Made by a program: the position numbers and the translations under genes. The notes below the pieces were generated by a model. That model had not been told where the DNA came from and did no database searches. It saw nothing but the letters and a program-made list of their open reading frames with translations. From JANWYT01 sp034437555 (GTDB lineage: Bacteria > Chloroflexota > Anaerolineae > Aggregatilineales > Phototrophicaceae), in assembly GCA_034437555.1 (NCBI GenBank), contig DAOTTQ010000008.1, positions 124,001-188,000 on the forward strand: DNA of 64,000 nt. The letters run 5' to 3'. Positions 17,792 to 25,062 of this stretch are shown here, piece after piece (position 1 is the first letter of the stretch; each line of letters opens with the position of its first letter).

Positions 17792-18901
17792 TTAGCCTAA
17801 AATGGTCTTGATACGTGCTAGGGCTTCGTGGGGGGGGATGCCATCCTGCTCCCACGTCCACCCTTGCGGAATACCGTCCGCTACCCCGCGCGTTGCCCAT
17901 GTGGACGTGCGATAGAGCGCGGTGGCTTGTGTGCCTTTGGGGGCATAACGGCGCGGGTCGGTGGGTCCCAAGAGCATAACGGTTTTTATGCCAGTGGATG
18001 CCGCATAATGCGTTAAGCCTGTGTCGTTGCCAATGTACAGCGTGGCATGGTGCATGAGAGATGCCATTTCTGTAAACCCTAGCACCTCTACGAGGGGTAA
18101 ACACGCGCTTTTCCCGCCCTTTAGGTGTCCTATGAGGGCGTTTACGGTATCCGCGTCCCCTTTGCCCCCTAAGACGATATAGGGGATTCCCCCCGTATGC
18201 TGGCTAAGGGCGCGCAACACCTCTGCCATCCACGCCAAAGGATAGCGTTTAGCAGGCAAGTTCATGCCGGGATTATTGCCCCCATTGGGATTTACGACAA
18301 TATACGGCGCACCGTGTGGCACAACATCCGCCAAAAACGAGCGCACATCATCCCTAAAAATCACTTCGCTATCTTGAGGGCGCAGGGGGGACGGTGGCAA
18401 CGCATCTTCGGGTATTGGCACACCCATTGCCCCCAACACACCCAAATACACCGCCATCTCATGTTGGGCATGATCTGGGTTTACGAAGAAGCGATAGCGA
18501 TACAGCACGCCACGCCCGTTACTATTGATGCCTGCTGTATGACGAATACCGCTTAAAAACACAGCAAGCGTCATTTTGGGTGAGCGCACCAACGAAATCG
18601 CAAGGTCAAAACGCCCTCCGCGTAAGGTTTTGGCAAACCCCCATATTTCACGCCACGTATTGAGGGGCAACGCGCTTTCGCCTGTTTCTAGCAGTTCGTC
18701 TATCAACGGGTGCGCTTCTAGCACGCCCTTAGAGTGTGTGTTGATTGCCCACGTGATGCTTGCATCGGGGAATTGGCGACGCAAGAGGGGCAAAAGAGCC
18801 GTTCCTAGCACCACATCGCCAATGCAACACGGCAAAATGACGACGATTTGGCGCACATCGCGGCGTAAAATGTCCAACGTTTTCACGGGGTGGTTTTCCA
18901 T
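17792..18901 (-). CDS. Glycosyltransferase family 9 (heptosyltransferase-like)
   Basis: This is a 369-residue glycosyltransferase with the GT-B fold of the ADP-heptose:LPS heptosyltransferase family. The N-terminal part is IVVILPCCIGDVVLGTALLP, the middle has VVNPNGGNNPGMNLPAKRYP, and the nucleotide-sugar site lies in LYIGNDTGLTHYAA and VMLLGPTDPRRYAP. The start at 18901 is preferred because longer readings add a non-conserved leader and overlap a small upstream gene by much more. Its donor and acceptor are unknown. It overlaps the stop of the small upstream gene, so the two are probably translated together. Confidence 0.88.
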   Translation of the reverse strand: MENHPVKTLDILRRDVRQIVVILPCCIGDVVLGTALLPLLRRQFPDASITWAINTHSKGVLEAHPLIDELLETGESALPLNTWREIWGFAKTLRGGRFDLAISLVRSPKMTLAVFLSGIRHTAGINSNGRGVLYRYRFFVNPDHAQHEMAVYLGVLGAMGVPIPEDALPPSPLRPQDSEVIFRDDVRSFLADVVPHGAPYIVVNPNGGNNPGMNLPAKRYPLAWMAEVLRALSQHTGGIPYIVLGGKGDADTVNALIGHLKGGKSACLPLVEVLGFTEMASLMHHATLYIGNDTGLTHYAASTGIKTVMLLGPTDPRRYAPKGTQATALYRTSTWATRGVADGIPQGWTWEQDGIPPHEALARIKTILG

Positions 18902-19098
18902 TCTAGCCTGTAGCGCCCGCGTGTTTCTTGTGATGTGGCTGCGTAAAGATACGTGATGCAATCTAGCCCCATAATATCTGCATGACCAATGCCCCAATTA
19001 AACGCCACACGCGGATACTGTTGGGTGCTGATATGGGTAAAAAGGGTAAGGTTTACGGGCAAAAGGTGTATAAGAATAAAAGCAAGCCCGTTTTTCAC
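18883..19098 (-). CDS. Small membrane-anchored protein, coupled to GT9 (hypothetical)
   Basis: This is a 71-codon gene with a GTG start and a good AAAGAGG site. It has one N-terminal hydrophobic segment (GLAFILIHLLPVNLTLF) and then a polar part ending RGRYRLEWKTTP. Its last 19 bases overlap the start of the glycosyltransferase, an arrangement typical of translational coupling. I do not recognise the family. The ribosome-binding site, signal-like start and coupling argue that it is real. The short length and lack of known relatives keep confidence moderate. Confidence 0.45.
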   Translation of the reverse strand: MKNGLAFILIHLLPVNLTLFTHISTQQYPRVAFNWGIGHADIMGLDCITYLYAATSQETRGRYRLEWKTTP

Positions 19099-19162
19099 TG
19101 TGCAACCTCTTTAAACTCATTAGTAGGCGCATTTTATCTGACTAAGGTATGACAACGAGGCT

Positions 19163-19527
19163 TTAGCGGAGAATCAGCTTACCTTGTTGTTGTGCTTGCT
19201 GAATGACATTGTTATTTGCAGTAAAAACAGTGATTCCTGCCACAGTGGCAAAATCTGAATCGTCTGTGATGACTTGTGTTAAGCCCTCCCTTTGCATCGC
19301 TTCAAGCATAAACAAGTCATATCCATCTAATGGAAAAGTTTTGATGCGTCGAACAGCAGCGTTTATCAAATCATCGTTAAGCGTCAATTCTAAAAGCGTT
19401 GTGCCATACTGTTCTACTTGTAGCCACGCAAGCTCAATTTTTTCGTATCAATAACGAAGTTGTCCGTTGAAGCAGGCGCATCACCTCTAATGTCTACAAT
19501 GTCTGCCTGAATGTGCAACCTTGCCAT
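19163..19527 (-). pseudogene. PIN-domain toxin, broken by an internal deletion/frameshift
   Basis: The ATG at 19527 opens MARLHIQADIVDIRGD...NFVIDT, the start of a PIN RNase up to its first catalytic Asp (28 codons). At a run of six A (minus strand, 19438-19443) the frame breaks. From there the third frame carries ~92 residues of the PIN C-terminal half (KIELAWLQVEQYGTTLLEL... then DGYDLFMLEAMQREGLTQ and VITDDSDF). Roughly 60 residues of the usual middle part are absent. The start overlaps the stop of the upstream DUF4325 gene (TGATG), so the two were translationally coupled. It should be inactive. Confidence 0.75.
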
Positions 19528-19882
19528 CAATTATCCTCAGATGTGGCTTTGATGACAGCATCAACGGCTTCTTGCACAATAGGATTGCCATAGTAAGACT
19601 TTGCGTTTTAAATGACAGTACGCAGAATAGACAAGCCAACCTGTGTTATTTTGTCTTGGTCTATAATTAGCAAGCGTTGGAGTATTTCCGCGTCAATATC
19701 ACGTAACAATTGACCCACTGCCACATTCATGAATGGTGAGGCAAAAATGCGTACACCCGAAAAATCTAACGTTACAACTTCTCCCGATAAGAGTTTGGGG
19801 TGAATAAGGTCATATATTTTTTGACCATTGTCCATGGTAATACAGTTCTCGCGACCCGTTCTTTAACTTGAATTTGCATCAT
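19527..19882 (-). pseudogene. STAS-like DUF4325 protein, broken by a frameshift and an in-frame stop
   Basis: The ATG at 19882 opens MMQIQVKERV, then the frame breaks near 19848-19853. One base inserted there (GTC GGC GAG for GTC GCG AG) restores ENCITMDNGQKIYDLIHPKL. The next conserved part, VTLDFSGVRIFASPFMNVA, is the DUF4325 signature. An in-frame TAA at 19608-19610 interrupts TVI-NAKSYYGNPIVQEA. The frame then runs to TGA at 19527-19529. The span of 356 bases plus one missing base gives 119 codons, the expected family length. The gene is 18 bases downstream of the STAS/HATPase gene. Confidence 0.7.
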
Positions 19883-19900
19883 GGCTATCCCTTTTTCTCT

Positions 19901-20770
19901 TTAGAAAAGAGGCTCATTGCTGTTTTCTTCAAAAATGCTGGCATAATATTTACTATCACACATCAGCGTAATTTGGACAATTGTACCACCAAAAGCCTGT
20001 GCATACGGTGAGAATTGCTCGTTGGTCTTGTCCATTCGCATCAGTGCGCCGTCTGTATACACTTCTAGCACACCATGATTACGTTGGATAAAGCCCTTTA
20101 GCAATTTTAGACCCAAGCCCCTTGCCAAGCCTTCGCGCTTGGTGGTGTTGCCACTCTCAAATGCCCATCGTAGCGCATCTTCGGGCGCAAGAGAGGGATT
20201 TTGCAAAAACTCACGCACTGTCGCAGGAATCCCCACACCAAAATCAACCAACGTAATTTTGAGTGTTTCATTGTTTGGGTAATGTTGACCACACACAGAA
20301 ACTCCAATGGGTGAGCGAGCATGGTCAAAAACGTTTTGATATACTTCTAGCACACAAGGCAAAATCTGTTCAATGTGTTGGGGGTAAATTCTGCCCTCTA
20401 GCCATGCCTTTTCTAGATATTGCGAAAAGTCGCCTGCGTATGTTTTATTGACGCGCAAAGGCACACTAGTGCTTTTTGCCTTGCTTTGCTGCCCATCCTT
20501 AAACGCTTCTAACAGTGCATTGGCTTCAATGTGGGCTTTTACTTTAGGGTTACATCCCTTTAGGCTAAGCGATACCCCGCGCTTTTGTAATTTTGCAAGC
20601 TGTAGCAAGCCCGCAAGATACGCAATGGCGTTTTGCCCCAAAAACTGGCAATCATTAAAATCCAAAATGTGCGAATCGCCCGTGCGCTCAAACTGTTGGC
20701 GGATGTTATATAAAGACTCAAAGCCTTGTGGGGTGTCGTTAAGGTAGCCTGCTAAGGTAATTCGGGACAT
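19901..20770 (-). CDS. STAS-like plus HATPase protein (partner-switching type ATP-binding protein)
   Basis: This 289-residue soluble protein has two parts. Residues ~5-85 resemble a STAS domain (HILDFNDCQFLGQNAIAYLAG). Residues ~135-270 form a GHKL ATPase: N box EVYQNVFDHA, G1 box VDFGVGIP, G2-like GLARGLGLKLLKGFI. No phospho-acceptor histidine domain is present, so it resembles anti-sigma-factor kinases rather than sensor kinases. Such ATPases often precede DUF4325 genes, as here. It appears intact although both downstream partners are broken. Its target is unknown; a regulatory switch is the family-based guess. Confidence 0.75.
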   Translation of the reverse strand: MSRITLAGYLNDTPQGFESLYNIRQQFERTGDSHILDFNDCQFLGQNAIAYLAGLLQLAKLQKRGVSLSLKGCNPKVKAHIEANALLEAFKDGQQSKAKSTSVPLRVNKTYAGDFSQYLEKAWLEGRIYPQHIEQILPCVLEVYQNVFDHARSPIGVSVCGQHYPNNETLKITLVDFGVGIPATVREFLQNPSLAPEDALRWAFESGNTTKREGLARGLGLKLLKGFIQRNHGVLEVYTDGALMRMDKTNEQFSPYAQAFGGTIVQITLMCDSKYYASIFEENSNEPLF

Positions 20771-20858
20771 AGGAAAGAACTCATCTCTAAGGTGATGGGG
20801 TTAAAGCGTCAAGGTAGGCTTTGACGATAGCCACTGCTTGCCTATTGGGGGAAATAGC

Positions 20859-21647
20859 CTAGCCGTTATTTAAGAAGTCCACAATCACGCTATGAAAGCG
20901 TTGCGGTTCATCCAGCATAGGAAAGTGACCACTGCCTTCAAACCACGCTTCTTTTGCGGTGGGGGCGTGCTTTAGCAAGTATTTTCCCTGCATGGGGTTT
21001 ACAATAATGTCACGTTTGCCATAAACACCCAAGATCGGCTGTTTGATGTTGGGCAATTGGTCAGTGACATCGGTTCTTCTAAGCGTGCCAATACTTTGAA
21101 AGAACGAATCAGAGGACACTTTAGATGCGTCTTCTTTAACCATGCGGTGCAGGGCTGCGCCGTCTTTTGCGCCAAGGTGTGTTAAGCCATAAATAAACGT
21201 ATCTTTGATAAAGGGAACACCATACACCAAGTCGGCGATGGCTTTATAACCGCTCATTTTAAGGAAAAAGTTTAACGATGACCCCACAATCGGCGAGCCA
21301 ATCACCGCCACCTTTACGATGCGGGTGGGATAGCGCGAGGCTACCGCCAACGCCACCGTGCCGCCCATTGAATGACCAATGAGAGGGGCTTTGGGGATGC
21401 CCAAACGCTCGATAAATTGGTTCACCAGCTCCACATAAATATCAACGCTAACGCTGTCACTACGTTCAATTGAATCGCCAAAGCCAAAGAAGTCTAGCGC
21501 GTAGGTGCGAAACTCTTTGCCCAATTCTTCAATGGTTTGTCGCCATAGCGCCCAAGACCCCAGCCAGCCGTGAAGCAAAATAACGGGTCTACCACGCCCA
21601 TACACTTCGTAATGAACAATTCCCTGCTCTGTAACTAAGGTTGGCAC
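20859..21647 (-). CDS. Alpha/beta hydrolase
   Basis: This is a 262-residue alpha/beta hydrolase. The oxyanion segment is VILLHGWLGSW, the nucleophile elbow IGHSMGGT (Ser 93), the acid lies in YGKRDIIV, and the histidine in GSGHFPMLD. The catalytic triad is complete. The sequence is typical of the large family that includes haloperoxidase-like and epoxide-hydrolase-like enzymes, so the substrate is not predictable. No operon partner. The 88 bases downstream and 175 bases upstream carry no gene. Confidence 0.88.
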   Translation of the reverse strand: MPTLVTEQGIVHYEVYGRGRPVILLHGWLGSWALWRQTIEELGKEFRTYALDFFGFGDSIERSDSVSVDIYVELVNQFIERLGIPKAPLIGHSMGGTVALAVASRYPTRIVKVAVIGSPIVGSSLNFFLKMSGYKAIADLVYGVPFIKDTFIYGLTHLGAKDGAALHRMVKEDASKVSSDSFFQSIGTLRRTDVTDQLPNIKQPILGVYGKRDIIVNPMQGKYLLKHAPTAKEAWFEGSGHFPMLDEPQRFHSVIVDFLNNG

Positions 21648-21717
21648 GTTGGTTTAGCCTTTATGTGTGTAAGCCATAAAACATTATGGGTGGGTGGGTA
21701 TTTTTCAAAAAAAGGTG

Positions 21718-21733
21718 TGTGTATAAGAGACAG
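21718..21733 (+). other. 16-base exact match to the Nextera/Tn5 mosaic end
   Basis: TGTGTATAAGAGACAG is identical to the last 16 bases of the 19-base synthetic mosaic end used in tagmentation libraries. It sits in a non-coding 175-base gap. It is most likely residual adapter in the assembly and marks a place where the contig join should be doubted. Confidence 0.75.
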
Positions 21734-21822
21734 GCACATGAAAAACACTGCACCTTTTGCACTTTTTATCTGTTGCTTGGCGGGGCAACCCCCAAAGATT
21801 GCCCCAAATACGCTTTTTGTAA

Positions 21823-22359
21823 CTAGCTTTCCATCTCTTCTAGGATGGTGTATAGCAGTTCAAGCAAAACGTTTCTTACACTGTCACGTTCTTTTGCCAC
21901 GCAAGGAAGCAGTTTTACTTCGGGTTCTAGGCGAAGCGCAATGCGTAGGTCATCAATATTCCAAGCGTCGGGGTGGTCTTGTTTGTTGGCAGCCACCACA
22001 TAGGGCGTAGGTGCATAAGCACGGAACGTCTCTAGGATGCTTTTGGCTTCGCGGAAAGTTTCGGGCTTTGCGCTGTCTACCATCACAATAAAGCCCAACA
22101 TGCCTTCTGCCAAGATTTCCCACATAAAATCAAAGCGACGTTGTCCAGGCGTACCAAAGAGATAGAGCGTTAGCTCATCATCCACAGTAATACGACCAAA
22201 GTCCATGGCAACCGTTGTCTGGCCTTTTGACTCGGCTTCTTGCGTGTTTTTAGAAATATCACGCTCCGTCGAGACCACTTCAATTTCACTAATCGACTTG
22301 ATGAACTCTGTTTTACCGGAGCTAAAGGGCCCCGTGATAACCATTTTAACTGTTTGCAT
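21823..22359 (-). CDS. Small Ras-like GTPase (MglA/Arf-like)
   Basis: This is a 178-residue small GTPase. The P-loop is GPFSSGKT (10-17), the switch I/G2 threonines lie in GQTTVAMDFGR, the G3 box is FGTPGQRRF and the G4 box ANKQDHPD. Proteins of this type work as molecular switches in polarity or signalling in many bacteria and often lie next to roadblock, DUF742 or DUF4388 genes. Here a DUF4388 protein is 37 bases upstream on the same strand and is the likely partner or effector. The exact process controlled is unknown. Confidence 0.9.
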   Translation of the reverse strand: MQTVKMVITGPFSSGKTEFIKSISEIEVVSTERDISKNTQEAESKGQTTVAMDFGRITVDDELTLYLFGTPGQRRFDFMWEILAEGMLGFIVMVDSAKPETFREAKSILETFRAYAPTPYVVAANKQDHPDAWNIDDLRIALRLEPEVKLLPCVAKERDSVRNVLLELLYTILEEMES

Positions 22360-22396
22360 AATGACCCACTTCTCTCAAATGAATAATCCAGAAGTA

Positions 22397-23278
22397 TTAC
22401 ATAGACTTGAGTTTTTCAATCAGGCTCAAAACGACCTTCTTTTCTGGCACAGATTGTTTCTTCATCATCTGTTGACGGCGTGTGAGGGGCTGTTTGGCAG
22501 CATCTCGCTTTGCGCTACTGTTAATAATCTCAATTAAGCCCGCCTGATTCAAGCCATAAACCACCCGCTTGATTTGCAACTCAGACATATTGACCACCTT
22601 CATAATCTGGCGAATGGTGTTTTTGGGGTCAACATAAGGGACAATCTTCCATTCATCCACCGTAAGGTGAATGCCCTTAAACTTCTGTTTTGCATTTTCG
22701 GCAAAGCGCAGGCTATCTTCAAGGTCGCCAACAATTTTATCTAGCTCTTTGGCTTCGTTTAGTCGCCGAGAACCCTCAATAATGACGTTCTGCAAGTCAA
22801 TAGGAACAAGGATATGTTCATTAGACAAGTTCGCTTCATCTTCAAAGCGGAAGGGACCCTCACCCCAAGACATTAAGCTATACACAATGTCTAAGAAGTG
22901 TTGGCGCACACAGGCTAAAATATCGGATTGTGTTACATAACGCGCCCCAATTAAGCGCATTGCCAGCCCTTTATCGCCCGTATTGCCCATCTTTTGCTTT
23001 AATAGCTTGGCTTGTTCGTTGTTCAGTTTTCCCGCACGGTTTAACACCGATACCAAGCTACCTTCTTGGTCGGCAAGATTGGCATACACCAGCTTGCCCG
23101 CATGGAACGATACTCTCGCACGTTCTGCGCCGGGTGCCATCTTCGGGTGGTTCATCGCGTCCATTTCACCTGTTGGAAGGCTCTCAAAAATAGTGAGCAT
23201 GCCAGTACGGCGCGACAAATTGACGAGATTTAATAATTGGGTCGTGCTGAAGTCACGGATATTGCCTTGAAGTGGCAT
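22397..23278 (-). CDS. DUF4388 domain protein
   Basis: This is a 293-residue cytoplasmic protein. It starts with a DUF4388 (PatA N-terminal-like) domain: MPLQGNIRDFSTTQLLNLV, then RRTGMLTIF and VSFHAGKLVYAN. A region follows with DILACVRQHFLDIVYSLMSW and FRFEDEANL. The C-terminal part near 205-255 looks like a winged-helix fold (TIRQIMKVVNMSELQIKRVV). It is the first gene of a two-gene unit with the small GTPase. Such pairs are thought to form signalling modules. A direct role in DNA binding is possible but unproven. Confidence 0.85.
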   Translation of the reverse strand: MPLQGNIRDFSTTQLLNLVNLSRRTGMLTIFESLPTGEMDAMNHPKMAPGAERARVSFHAGKLVYANLADQEGSLVSVLNRAGKLNNEQAKLLKQKMGNTGDKGLAMRLIGARYVTQSDILACVRQHFLDIVYSLMSWGEGPFRFEDEANLSNEHILVPIDLQNVIIEGSRRLNEAKELDKIVGDLEDSLRFAENAKQKFKGIHLTVDEWKIVPYVDPKNTIRQIMKVVNMSELQIKRVVYGLNQAGLIEIINSSAKRDAAKQPLTRRQQMMKKQSVPEKKVVLSLIEKLKSM

Positions 23279-23409
23279 AGATGCCCCCTGATTAGGTTCA
23301 ATGTTGTTTTTTCATCAGGCACAAAACGCTATAGCGATTATAGCTTGCCCCCCGTTTATCGTCAACATACCCACAAAAGTGGCACAACGAAACGCGGAGG
23401 TGCAATCTA

Positions 23410-23444
23410 CTTTATTCTAATGCCAAACGCCAAATAGAACAAAC
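23410..23444 (+). repeat. 35-bp direct repeat, copy 1
   Basis: CTTTATTCTAATGCCAAACG followed by CCAAATAGAACAAAC. It matches copy 2 (23758-23792) at 34 of 35 positions. The gap 23279-23804 holds these two copies and no gene I can support; one 78-codon minus-strand frame inside it looks spurious. Confidence 0.75.
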
Positions 23445-23757
23445 GATATGTTCTTTAACTATCCATAGGGGTAACCCATCATTGTAGTTCGGCAGGATGG
23501 GGGAAACTGTGGGGAATCGACTTTAGCGAAAAAGGCAATTCAGGGGATGTTTCTATTGGGATATCTACCAAGTAATTCTGACGACAAAAGAGAATACAAA
23601 CTTTAAGATAACGGCGCAACAAAAGCAAAGGTAGGAATAATCTTCTAGCAGTATACCATACCATCAAATCTGTATCACGTTTGGCACTATTACAAGATTG
23701 ACGCGCTTGGGGCAAGGGTATCTTTTCAATCCGCCTGTTTTACTTTTGCCAATGATG

Positions 23758-23792
23758 CTTTATTCTAATGCCAAACGCCAGATAGAACAAAC
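23758..23792 (+). repeat. 35-bp direct repeat, copy 2 (leader of the DUF3048 gene)
   Basis: This copy differs from copy 1 by one base and ends directly before the AAGGAGG site of the DUF3048 lipoprotein gene. Confidence 0.75.
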
Positions 23793-23804
23793 AAGGAGGT
23801 TCTA

Positions 23805-25001
23805 TTGACTACTCTTAAACGCTATCTTATTGTAGTGGTGTGCGTATTGGCAACCACCGCCTGTTTCACCCTTAGCCAAGAAGAACCCACACCCGAAACC
23901 ACGCCCACCCCCCAACCGCTCCTAGAAGGCGCAATCGCCTATCCCTATCCGGAAAATGTGAACCCACTCACAGGGTTGCCCGTAGATGACCCCAACACGC
24001 TTAACCGCCGTCCCATCATCGTTAAAGTGTCTAATTCGCCCGCGCTAGTGCGCCCCCAAAGTGGCATTAGCCTTGCCGATGTGGTGTATGAACACTATAC
24101 CGAAGTGGGCATTACGCGCTTTAGTGCGGTGTTTTACACCCATGCGCCACAACGTGTAGGGTCAATTAGAAGCGCACGCCTTATTGATTATGAGCTGGCT
24201 GTCATCTATCAAGGGCTACTCGCATTTGCGGGCGCAAGCATTGGGATTGATAAGCGCATTTATGGCAGTGAGTATGTAATAAACGACCTGTGCAAAGCGC
24301 GTGAAGATAAAGAACAATGCACGCAAGAAGTGAATGTTGTGGGACCTCCCAACGCTATCCCGCCGTCTGATTTTGTGGAACGCGCCTATAAAGCCGTTCT
24401 ATTGGGTGCGCCCAGTTTTTATCGTGATGAAGCTGTTGCTGTGCCACATAATTTATTTGCTAACCTTGTGGCATTGTGGGAACGCGCAGAACGCGATGGC
24501 AACGCCCAAAAACCCGACCTAAACGGCATGGTGTTTCATCTGCAACCGCCCGCCAATAATGATGGCGTAGGCATTTTTGCCCAAGTGCGCTATTTAACCA
24601 CGTTTGTAGAATGGCACTATGACCCCGCCACCAACAAATACTATCGCTCTAGCGATGGGCAACCGCACTTTGACGTACTGACCGATACGCAAATTAGCGC
24701 AGATAACGTCCTCATCATTAACGCGGGGCATTATCTAACGGATATTGTCGAAAGTCTTGGCGCAAATAACACCATTCATTGGAGCGCACAAATTACCATT
24801 TGGTCACGGGGCAACGCGGTTCTCTTAAGGGATGGCGTGCGCTACACGGGCTATTGGGTGCGCGATAGTCGTCCAGAAATGATGACGTTCTATCAGGAAG
24901 ACGGCACGCCATTCTACTTTAAGCCTGGCAATACATGGGTGCAAGTCTTACCGTTTGACGAGCAAATGAACCCTGAATATGAGTGGGTAAAAGTAGAATA
25001 A
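23805..25001 (+). CDS. DUF3048 lipoprotein (YerB-like)
   Basis: The start is TTG, decided by a perfect AAGGAGG site 5 bases upstream. The 398-residue product has a lipoprotein signal peptide (LIVVVCVLATTAC, lipid-attached Cys near 20) and a Thr/Pro-rich linker. The DUF3048 fold follows, with NPLTGLPVDD, RPIIVKVSN, RPQSGISLADVVYE and RVGSIRSARLID, and a C-terminal half with WSRGNAVLLRDGVRYTGYW. It should be anchored on the outside of the cell membrane. The family's molecular function is not known. Confidence 0.9.
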   Translation: MTTLKRYLIVVVCVLATTACFTLSQEEPTPETTPTPQPLLEGAIAYPYPENVNPLTGLPVDDPNTLNRRPIIVKVSNSPALVRPQSGISLADVVYEHYTEVGITRFSAVFYTHAPQRVGSIRSARLIDYELAVIYQGLLAFAGASIGIDKRIYGSEYVINDLCKAREDKEQCTQEVNVVGPPNAIPPSDFVERAYKAVLLGAPSFYRDEAVAVPHNLFANLVALWERAERDGNAQKPDLNGMVFHLQPPANNDGVGIFAQVRYLTTFVEWHYDPATNKYYRSSDGQPHFDVLTDTQISADNVLIINAGHYLTDIVESLGANNTIHWSAQITIWSRGNAVLLRDGVRYTGYWVRDSRPEMMTFYQEDGTPFYFKPGNTWVQVLPFDEQMNPEYEWVKVE

Positions 25002-25017
25002 GAATGTTCTTTCAGGC

Positions 25018-25023
25018 TATAAT
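25018..25023 (+). promoter_or_regulatory. -10 box before the repeat-protease gene
   Basis: TATAAT lies 40 bases before the ATG at 25063; the -35 is not clear. Confidence 0.5.
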
Positions 25024-25062
25024 GGAGCTATTATGCCCATGTCGCATTAAAGGCACAGCCCT

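Noticed and set aside
19438..19443. Programmed frameshift at the A6 run in the PIN gene
   Set aside because: About 60 residues of the PIN fold are missing at the same point, so a deletion explains it better than slippage.
23479..23715. 78-codon minus-strand frame between the 35-bp repeats
   Set aside because: No ribosome-binding site, no recognisable family, odd composition rich in Leu, Arg and Cys; more likely chance.
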